This document shows, piece by piece, positions 7,914 to 12,755 of a stretch of 12,755 bases of DNA. This stretch comes from Verrucomicrobiota bacterium (GTDB lineage: Bacteria; Verrucomicrobiota; Verrucomicrobiae; Opitutales; CG1-02-43-26), in the NCBI GenBank assembly GCA_013289195.1, contig JABDAI010000036.1:1-12755 (forward strand), in the 5' to 3' direction. Positions within the stretch are counted from its first letter, which is position 1. The number at the start of each line of letters is the position of its first letter. A program made the translations under genes and the position numbers. Under the pieces are notes generated by a model. The model made no database searches, was not told the origin of the DNA, and worked only from the letters and a program-made list of their open reading frames with translations.

Positions 7914-9746
7914 TCAATTAAGTTTTCCTGAATTATGTTTATGGATGATGGTAAGTAATCGTTTGGCATTTCTATACAAGGATCGATGATACATATCATA
8001 TTGGTTTTTTAATAGATGTAATAATAATTCTTCCACAGCTTTAATCTCTTGAGCTGGAATTGCAGAAATTAGAGCTTCATTTGTAGATGCAAGCGTTACA
8101 ATCATACGTAATATATTTATTATTTTATTAGGTATTGTGCTAGTATCATAGACTTTAAGTTGACTTGGTTTTCTATAACATACTTTGCATTCCTCCACTA
8201 ATTTTTTAATCAATTTACTTAAAACGGAAGAATTTTCAAAATTAAAGTTTGAAGTGCAATACACTTCGGCTAATTTTGATATTAAATTTAAGGCTCTGCA
8301 ATAAGCATCAATAGCACTTATTTCATTTGTATGTGATGTTCCAAAGAAGTAGTACACGTTAGGGCCGAAATCGTGGATCTTAGGAATATCTAACAAAGTT
8401 ATTTCTAGGGCTTGACTGATTTCTTTTCCTGGGGCTTTTAAAAACATTTCTTTTAAAAAGCTTGTTGCTTGGTTTTGAGTATAAAGGTCACGCGAATTTA
8501 AGATTAAGTGGCAAGCCGTATGAAAACTTTTTACTTCCTTCTGTAAAATCGTAGGTATTTCTTTTTCACAATCAGTCTTTTCGTTTTTAAGGGTTTGTTT
8601 GCTCAATTCTTGTATTTTTCGCTCTTCGATTTGTTTGTGTAAATTGTCGAATTCTTTTTTTACACTGGAATTTCGAATGTACCCAAAATCGAGGCTTTGT
8701 AGTTGCGGAAATTTTCCGAGTAGGCATGATAGACTCTTTGTTGTAATATCTCCACAAGAGAGGAAACGTAACTCTGGAAGTTGAAAAAGTAGGAGATTGG
8801 CCTCACTCTTAGTCTCCTCGAAAATCTTATTGCCCACATACTTTCTCTCAATGTCATTGCAAATGCTACCACAAGAGACAGAAGTCAATTTTTTAAGATT
8901 AAAAAGGACCAGTGGTGCCCTAATGTCTCTAAAAAAAGAGACAGAAGTCAGATTTTCAAGATTCCTAAGAACCAGAGATTTGCAAACGAAATCACAAGAG
9001 AAAGAAGTCAAACTATCAAGATTAGCAATCACCAGGGGAGCACGAACTATACCCAAAAATAAAGAGGTTATACATTCAAAATTAGGCATAGTGAATTTTG
9101 TTGTATCCATACAAAAGAATGAAAGCAATTTTTTAGGATTAGAAAATGTCAGTTGCCCTTGATGATTAATACCGTGGTAAGAGAAAGAGGTCAAATTTTT
9201 TAAATAAGGAATCTTTACGGGCATGAGAAACTCACGACAAGTAAGAGAGGTCAAATTTGGGCATTGATGAGCGAGGATGTCCAACACTTTGTTAAGGTCA
9301 TCCAGGTTATTATCAGTAACGGTTGGCAAAGTAACAGCTTCAAGATTTGTTAGCAAATCTTTATTAACACGATCTTCCATCAAATCGCGTAAGAGTTTTG
9401 TTCTAGGAATATTTTTAGTCCTAACATTTATCATTATATTTAAAGGATTATTGTTTTTTGCAAGCTCTAATTCCTTAGGCGAAAGCAATGAATTACTAGT
9501 AGTGAAAGGAGCATCAACCAACAAATGCTCGGTTTGTCTCGAACGAGAATCTACCCGTTCTACACAGCTTTGATCGAAAGTAGCAAAAACTCCTTTTACT
9601 TGTGGGTGACCTCGACACCATTGAATTAGACGATTGTAAATGCCGTAAGCACCTCTTTTTTTCATGTCCATACTCACTTTCATATAAAAACGTGCGACTG
9701 AAATACTGTTACGTGCATCTTCTATAATATCTTGTCTTGTATTCAT
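7914..9746 (-). CDS. Leucine-rich-repeat / alpha-helical protein, candidate effector
   Basis: This 610-residue protein has no signal peptide or membrane segment. Residues about 134-355 hold irregular LRR-like units of 21-23 residues, with the recurring pattern NL..LTS.SC......LVL (for example NLDSLTSFSC at 242 and NLKKLTSVSC at 283). This suggests a solenoid for protein-protein contact. A charged helix, possibly a coiled coil, follows (about 363-395, VKKEFDNLHKQIEERK). The rest (400-610) is a helical domain I do not recognise. The N-terminal 130 residues are also helical and unassigned. LRR proteins without export signals in host-associated bacteria are often secretion-system effectors, but that is inference. 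No F-box, E3 ligase or catalytic motif is visible. Start: ATG at 9746 with no clear Shine-Dalgarno sequence, about 40 bases after a good promoter. The shared terminator lies at its 3' end. Confidence 0.7.
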   Translation of the reverse strand: MNTRQDIIEDARNSISVARFYMKVSMDMKKRGAYGIYNRLIQWCRGHPQVKGVFATFDQSCVERVDSRSRQTEHLLVDAPFTTSNSLLSPKELELAKNNNPLNIMINVRTKNIPRTKLLRDLMEDRVNKDLLTNLEAVTLPTVTDNNLDDLNKVLDILAHQCPNLTSLTCREFLMPVKIPYLKNLTSFSYHGINHQGQLTFSNPKKLLSFFCMDTTKFTMPNFECITSLFLGIVRAPLVIANLDSLTSFSCDFVCKSLVLRNLENLTSVSFFRDIRAPLVLFNLKKLTSVSCGSICNDIERKYVGNKIFEETKSEANLLLFQLPELRFLSCGDITTKSLSCLLGKFPQLQSLDFGYIRNSSVKKEFDNLHKQIEERKIQELSKQTLKNEKTDCEKEIPTILQKEVKSFHTACHLILNSRDLYTQNQATSFLKEMFLKAPGKEISQALEITLLDIPKIHDFGPNVYYFFGTSHTNEISAIDAYCRALNLISKLAEVYCTSNFNFENSSVLSKLIKKLVEECKVCYRKPSQLKVYDTSTIPNKIINILRMIVTLASTNEALISAIPAQEIKAVEELLLHLLKNQYDMYHRSLYRNAKRLLTIIHKHNSGKLN

Positions 9747-9793
9747 AATATTTTTAATTTTAATTCTAGATTGATTTTAGTTTAATTTTTAAG

Positions 9794-9821
9794 ATATTAC
9801 TAATAAATCACTTGATGTCAA
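9794..9821 (-). promoter_or_regulatory. Promoter of the LRR gene
   Basis: On the minus strand a perfect TTGACA (9821-9816) is followed after 16 bases by TAATAT (9799-9794). Transcription would start near 9787 and leave a leader of about 40 bases. The -10 matches four of six consensus bases. Confidence 0.55.
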
Positions 9822-9824
9822 TAT

Positions 9825-9848
9825 AAAAATTAATTTAGACTAATTTTT
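9825..9848. promoter_or_regulatory. Perfect 8-bp inverted repeat upstream of the LRR promoter, possible operator
   Basis: AAAAATTA (9825-9832) and TAATTTTT (9841-9848) are perfect complements around an 8-base spacer. The repeat sits directly upstream of the TTGACA box, where a regulator of the LRR gene could bind. In such AT-rich DNA it may be chance. Confidence 0.3.
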
Positions 9849-9958
9849 AGAAATTTTATCAGAAAAGCACCCTCCGCTTAGTCATTTTTTTTAAAAATTG
9901 AAAAAAAATAAAAAAATGCGTTTTGGTCAATTTTCTAAAATTAATCGGTTTCACCCTA

Positions 9959-9986
9959 TTGACGAAGCAAAAAGCCGTGTTAAAAT
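9959..9986 (+). promoter_or_regulatory. Strong-looking orphan promoter, no gene downstream
   Basis: TTGACG (9959-9964), a 16-base spacer and TAAAAT (9981-9986) preceded by TGT make a good sigma70-type promoter with an extended -10. A transcript from about 9993 would begin at the CCCCGCAAGGGG hairpin and run towards the 3' end of the argP-like gene as antisense. Confidence 0.5.
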
Positions 9987-10268
9987 GAGAGCCTCCCCGC
10001 AAGGGGTTTATCAAAATTAACCTTAACTCACAATAGGGTTTATGTATCTAATGCTTAAAAAGTTTAATGGTGGTTGATCGCGCTCGATACTTTAAATAGA
10101 TCTTTTTTGAAAGCTAATAATTTTGTTTAACAGGCCAGTGTTCAGATCGCGCGCCAACTTCGATTTTCACGAAAGGACGAATATATCCGATTTTTGAAGT
10201 CTCGCTTTGGTATTCCAATAATAGCATTTGAGCATTTAACTTTGATAGAATATGGACTTTTCACACCT

Positions 10269-11171
10269 CTAGTTCTTCAAATTGAGATAATGCTTTGCAT
10301 GTCGGATAACATCGGCATTAAATTTCTGATAGACTTTAGATGTCACTGTCCAAGAATGCCAGAATATTGGGATTTCCAATATTTTATCGTCGTAGAGTTG
10401 AACTAGCTTATTTGCCTTTAACTCCTGTACAATATCAATTTTTGGAATTAGCCCATAGCCATAACCTAAAAGAGCATACTGCTTGAATCCACGGACTGAA
10501 GGAATAACCTGAAAATTAAGTTCGGGCTTATGCAAGCCAAAAAATTTCTCTAGATAGTGTTCATGTAAGAAGTCGTTTTTGTCAAACTTAAGCGCTGGAG
10601 CATCCAAAAGATATTTGATTTGGTTTTTGGTGCCATCCAAAGTTGGAAAATAGCTCCTGATAAATTTGGGTGAAGCAACAAGAAGGTATTCCATCTTCCC
10701 TAGAAATGTGACATTGCTGCCCGCTATTTCCTTTCCTGAAGTGGAAAGGCAGGCGGAAACTAAACCTTTTTTAAAATAGTCTAAAGTCAGATCCTGATCG
10801 TCTGCCATAATCTCCAGCAGAATATCTTGGCAAAGGTCAATTTTATCAACCACATCTAAAAACCAGGTCTCCAAACTATCGCGATTTAGAGCAATGGCAA
10901 TACGCAGTTTCGTTGTTCGAAATTTCATCTGTTGCTCAAATGTGTCTTCGAGCAAACAAACTCGCTTAAAATGTCCAATAAGAGATTTTCCTAACTCCGT
11001 TGGTTTATAGGGTTGTATTCGAATAAGAACTGTTTCGCCGTAGTAAACCTCAAGATTTTTTATCCTTTGCGACACGGCAGATTGCGTGATGTACAGTTTT
11101 TTTGCTGCTGCTTCAAAACTCTGCAATTCTATAACGGCATGCAAGGCCTCGATGGATTTGTAGTCTAACAT
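10269..11171 (-). CDS. argP: LysR-type regulator of the ArgP (IciA)/LysG family
   Basis: This 300-residue protein matches the usual family length. The N-terminal winged helix-turn-helix (residues 1-65; MLDYKSIEALHAVI, SFEAAAKKLYITQSAVSQRIKNLE) is characteristic of ArgP/LysG. The MLDY start and the QPYKPTELGKSLIGH segment after the wing are shared with that subfamily. The remaining 210 residues form the ligand-binding domain, ending in an YGLIPKIDI segment like those seen in ArgP. In known systems, ArgP or LysG senses arginine, lysine or their analogues and activates the exporter argO or lysE. Here the exporter lies on the opposite strand behind a 116-base divergent promoter region, the classic LysR arrangement. 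I see no good terminator after its TAG. The subfamily assignment is strong; the effector molecule is inferred. Confidence 0.85.
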   Translation of the reverse strand: MLDYKSIEALHAVIELQSFEAAAKKLYITQSAVSQRIKNLEVYYGETVLIRIQPYKPTELGKSLIGHFKRVCLLEDTFEQQMKFRTTKLRIAIALNRDSLETWFLDVVDKIDLCQDILLEIMADDQDLTLDYFKKGLVSACLSTSGKEIAGSNVTFLGKMEYLLVASPKFIRSYFPTLDGTKNQIKYLLDAPALKFDKNDFLHEHYLEKFFGLHKPELNFQVIPSVRGFKQYALLGYGYGLIPKIDIVQELKANKLVQLYDDKILEIPIFWHSWTVTSKVYQKFNADVIRHAKHYLNLKN

Positions 11172-11187
11172 TTTATCTATTAAAAAA

Positions 11188-11242
11188 ATTCATGTATAAT
11201 TAAAATTATTAATTTTACTTATACAACAATTCATGGTATAAT
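11188..11242. promoter_or_regulatory. Direct repeat in the divergent promoter, possible ArgP operator
   Basis: ATTCATGTATAAT (11188-11200) recurs as ATTCATGGTATAAT (11229-11242), starting 41 bases apart, about four helical turns. The right copy contains the -10 of the exporter operon. LysR regulators bind paired sites of this kind between divergent genes, and this is the only strong repeat in the 116-base gap. Confidence 0.4.
11214..11242 (+). promoter_or_regulatory. Promoter of the B3/B4-lysE operon
   Basis: TTTACT (11214-11219), a 17-base spacer and a perfect TATAAT (11237-11242), within the perfect extended -10 TGGTATAAT. The start should fall near 11249 and give a leader of about 40 bases. 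I see no riboswitch fold in this short leader. Confidence 0.7.
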
Positions 11243-11276
11243 AAAAGCTCATTTTTAAACAATTTAGAAAAAGAAA

Positions 11277-11282
11277 AGGAGG
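11277..11282 (+). promoter_or_regulatory. Consensus Shine-Dalgarno site (AGGAGG)
   Basis: AGGAGG lies 5 bases before ATG 11288 and fixes that start. It is by far the best ribosome site in the window; most other genes here have none that is visible. Confidence 0.8.
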
Positions 11283-11287
11283 ATATC

Positions 11288-11995
11288 ATGTTAGCAAGAA
11301 TAGAAAATAAAGTTTTAGAAAAATATCCGGAGACAGAAATAGCCTATTTGGTGGCTAATGTAACTGTGAAAAAAAACGAATCCTTCGTCAATGAATTGAA
11401 GGCAGGATTAATAGAAACAGTAAAGGCAATGGGAATTGACTCTACAAATTTAATTTCGCATCCGAATATTTCTAGCTGGAGAAAAATATACCAAAATGAT
11501 TTTAATGTAAAAACCCAGAGTTACAACTCTTCTGTAGAAGCTCTTCTCACCCGCATTGTAAAAGGTAAGAAGCTGTGGGATATTTGTAATATCGTAGATT
11601 TATACAATTGTTGTTCCATCTCCCATTTATTGCCAATGGGAGGATATGATCTCAATAAAGTTTGTGGTGATATTACAATTCGTTTTGGCCAAGAAGGCGA
11701 TAACTTTCTTGGTTTGGGAAGACGAGAACCTGTGGTAGTTGAAAGTAACCATGTAATTTATGCTGATGACGTCAAGGTACTCTGTTGGCTTTGGAATTAT
11801 CAGGATTCCTCTGAAACCTGCATTGATGAGAATACAAAGGAGGTCCTATTTTTTATTGATTCAATTCAACAATCTACCCACCAATCGCTCAAAAAAGCCA
11901 TTCAAGAATTAATGAGTAATCTCGAAAAGATTAATGGCATTCCTATCAATCACGGTATTTTGAACTTAAATTCACCTCAAGCAATTCTAAAATGA
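11288..11995 (+). CDS. Free-standing B3/B4-domain protein, probable tRNA-editing (deacylase) protein
   Basis: This 235-residue soluble protein is homologous to the B3/B4 editing domain of the phenylalanyl-tRNA synthetase beta chain, but it stands alone. Family landmarks include W64-RKIY, the block EALLTRIVKGKKLWDICNIV followed by DLYN (84-107), the turn MGGYDL (117-122), CGDITIRFG.EGD (126-138) and VIYADDVKVLCWLWNYQDS (156-174). In synthetases this domain hydrolyses wrongly charged tRNA. I recall one free-standing member, CtdA, reported to remove canavanine from tRNA-Arg. It is the first gene of an operon with a LysE/ArgO exporter (ATGA overlap), divergent from an ArgP-type regulator. By inference it clears tRNA charged with an arginine or lysine analogue. 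Substrate and catalytic residues cannot be read with certainty from sequence. Expression should follow the regulator and the strong promoter and ribosome site upstream. Confidence 0.8.
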   Translation: MLARIENKVLEKYPETEIAYLVANVTVKKNESFVNELKAGLIETVKAMGIDSTNLISHPNISSWRKIYQNDFNVKTQSYNSSVEALLTRIVKGKKLWDICNIVDLYNCCSISHLLPMGGYDLNKVCGDITIRFGQEGDNFLGLGRREPVVVESNHVIYADDVKVLCWLWNYQDSSETCIDENTKEVLFFIDSIQQSTHQSLKKAIQELMSNLEKINGIPINHGILNLNSPQAILK

Positions 11996-12606
11996 ATATA
12001 TTATATCCTTTAATAAAGGGCTTCATAGCGAGCGGATGCTTAATTATAGCCATTGGAGCACAAAATGCCTTTGTTATTAAGCAAGGCCTGAGAAGACATC
12101 TTACTCTGTTAACGGCTTTAGTTTGTTCGCTAATCGACGCTGGGTTGATTATATCAGGTGTGTTAGGCTTGGGGCAGATTATTTCGACCTACCCGGAATT
12201 TATCGAGTTCACGAAGTATTTTGCTAGTATATTTCTGTTTATCTATGGCATCATTGCATTCAGATCTGCATTTAAAATCAAAAAAACTGCCAAGACTTCA
12301 GCTGATGCAATAGCCTTACCTACAATAAAAGAAACGATCATTTTGCTCCTTGCATTGAGTTTGCTGAACCCCCATGTATATCTTGATACAGTGATTCTTT
12401 TAGGGAGCATTGCATCTGAACATCAAGCCGACGAAAAACTGTACTTTTGTCTGGGAGCCATTATTGCATCATTTTCATGGTTTTTTGCAATTTCTTATGG
12501 AGCGCAGTTATTAAATCCCTTTTTTCAAAAAGACAGTTCATGGAAATTTATCGACGGTTTTACTGGCTTAATGATGTGGGGAATTGCCTTTACTCTTCTT
12601 ATATAA
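11992..12606 (+). CDS. LysE/ArgO-family amino-acid exporter
   Basis: This 204-residue inner-membrane protein has about six hydrophobic segments (near 5-25, 36-63, 75-92, 113-137, 149-172, 186-204) and the usual LysE length. Family signatures are GAQNAFVIKQGLRR (22-35) and LLNPHVYLDTVILLG (124-138). NPH.YLDT is typical of the LysE/ArgO branch rather than RhtB. Characterised members export lysine, arginine and the analogue canavanine, driven by the membrane potential. Its ATG overlaps the stop of the B3/B4 gene (ATGA, 11992-11995), so the two are translationally coupled. Divergent control by the ArgP-type regulator is expected. Whether it prefers lysine or arginine cannot be decided here, so I give no gene symbol. 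Confidence 0.9.
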   Translation: MNILYPLIKGFIASGCLIIAIGAQNAFVIKQGLRRHLTLLTALVCSLIDAGLIISGVLGLGQIISTYPEFIEFTKYFASIFLFIYGIIAFRSAFKIKKTAKTSADAIALPTIKETIILLLALSLLNPHVYLDTVILLGSIASEHQADEKLYFCLGAIIASFSWFFAISYGAQLLNPFFQKDSSWKFIDGFTGLMMWGIAFTLLI

Positions 12607-12626
12607 CGCATATTCCGCACGACTTT

Positions 12627-12643
12627 AATCAAGTTTTTTGATT
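12627..12643. terminator. Weak AT-rich hairpin after the exporter gene
   Basis: AATCAA (12627-12632) and TTGATT (12638-12643) form a 6-bp stem with a T-rich loop, 20 bases after the lysE-type stop. There is no GC clamp and no proper T-run, so it is at best a poor terminator. Confidence 0.3.
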
Positions 12644-12716
12644 TAATTTGATATCATGCAATGATAAATGCACTCACAATGCATAATGACTTTTGCAATT
12701 CTTCAAAACGATTAAT

Positions 12717-12755
12717 TCAGTCGCTCATAGAATCACCCATATTTTTTAAAATTTC
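12717..12755 (-). CDS. Possible 3' end of a minus-strand gene (partial)
   Basis: On the minus strand the frame is open from the window edge to TGA at 12719-12717 and reads EILKNMGDSMSD. Twelve codons are far too few to identify anything. A convergent neighbour would fit the layout, but this may be chance. Confidence 0.2.
   Translation of the reverse strand, partial: EILKNMGDSMSD

Larger units (their letters stand above)
9747..10268. other. Gene-poor 520-base gap
   Basis: No convincing gene is present. It contains the LRR promoter at its left end, A-rich tracts (about 9892-9917), an orphan plus-strand promoter (9959-9986), a short CCCC-GCAA-GGGG hairpin (9995-10006) and a 9-bp inverted repeat ACCCTATTG/CAATAGGGT (9953-9961, about 10032-10040). 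The segment at about 10060-10160 has local GC-rich words (GATCGCGC twice) unlike the surroundings. A small RNA is possible but not shown. Confidence 0.4.

Noticed and set aside
8599..9573. Plus-strand ORFs at 8599-8784, 8797-9162 and 9277-9573
   Set aside because: Antisense to the LRR gene; their apparent repeats mirror the LRR units.
10194..10406. 70-codon plus-strand ORF, open further upstream as QASVQIARQLRFSRKDE
   Set aside because: Overlaps the 3' end of the argP-type gene antisense, lacks an ATG and ribosome site near its start, and has no recognisable family.
11243..11287. Guanidine or lysine riboswitch in the operon leader (considered because some CtdA-type genes are under guanidine riboswitches)
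   Set aside because: The leader is only about 40 bases, A-rich and without the paired ACGR hairpins or a long structured aptamer.
12447..12641. 64-codon ORF overlapping the end of the exporter gene
   Set aside because: Alternate frame of a well-supported LysE-family gene.
1..12755. CRISPR array, tRNA/rRNA genes or a complete insertion sequence
   Set aside because: No regularly spaced short repeats, no tRNA-like cloverleaf or rRNA sequence and no recognisable transposase were seen on either strand; the only regular repeats are the in-gene 204-bp FG-GAP units.

Overview
This is an AT-rich window of about 12.8 kb. Its genes resemble the accessory genome of a host-associated bacterium, probably one living in amoebae or other eukaryotic cells. 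The evidence is a Fic-domain enzyme, an irregular leucine-rich-repeat protein, two beta-propeller proteins and Rhs/immunity modules. By family resemblance I lean towards Parachlamydiales or Legionellales, but no marker gene here settles the taxonomy.

Positions 1-1930 are a polymorphic-toxin region. The window opens inside the 3' end of a toxin gene that resembles the end of an AHH-type nuclease. An Imm11-type (DUF1629) immunity gene follows 5 bases later. Next comes a displaced Rhs 3' end (core end, DPDGR boundary, pretoxin linker and the start of an AHH nuclease). It has lost its 5' part, carries two opposite one-base frameshifts and stops inside the nuclease domain. Positions 2127-3629 encode a 500-residue Fic protein whose motif lacks the last arginine.

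Positions 3843-5737 (minus) encode a secreted-type protein with a beta-propeller, an IPT/TIG domain and an Fn3-like domain. Its signal peptide lies in a different frame from the rest. Positions 6068-7615 (plus) encode an exported protein of seven FG-GAP repeats with an exact 68-residue period, which fits one complete integrin-like seven-bladed propeller. A GC-rich bidirectional terminator (7841-7873) separates it from the convergent LRR/helical protein (7914-9746, minus), which has its own TTGACA promoter.

A gene-poor gap at 9747-10268 holds a strong-looking plus-strand promoter with no convincing gene behind it. The last block (10269-12606) is a tidy functional unit. It has an ArgP/LysG-family LysR regulator on the minus strand and a divergent two-gene operon made of a free-standing B3/B4 tRNA-editing domain protein and a LysE/ArgO exporter, which overlap by ATGA. 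The regulator, editing protein and exporter together suggest a defence against a toxic arginine or lysine analogue such as canavanine: export the analogue and clear the mischarged tRNA. This is the most interesting system proposed here. The last 150 bases hold a weak hairpin and possibly the end of a minus-strand gene.
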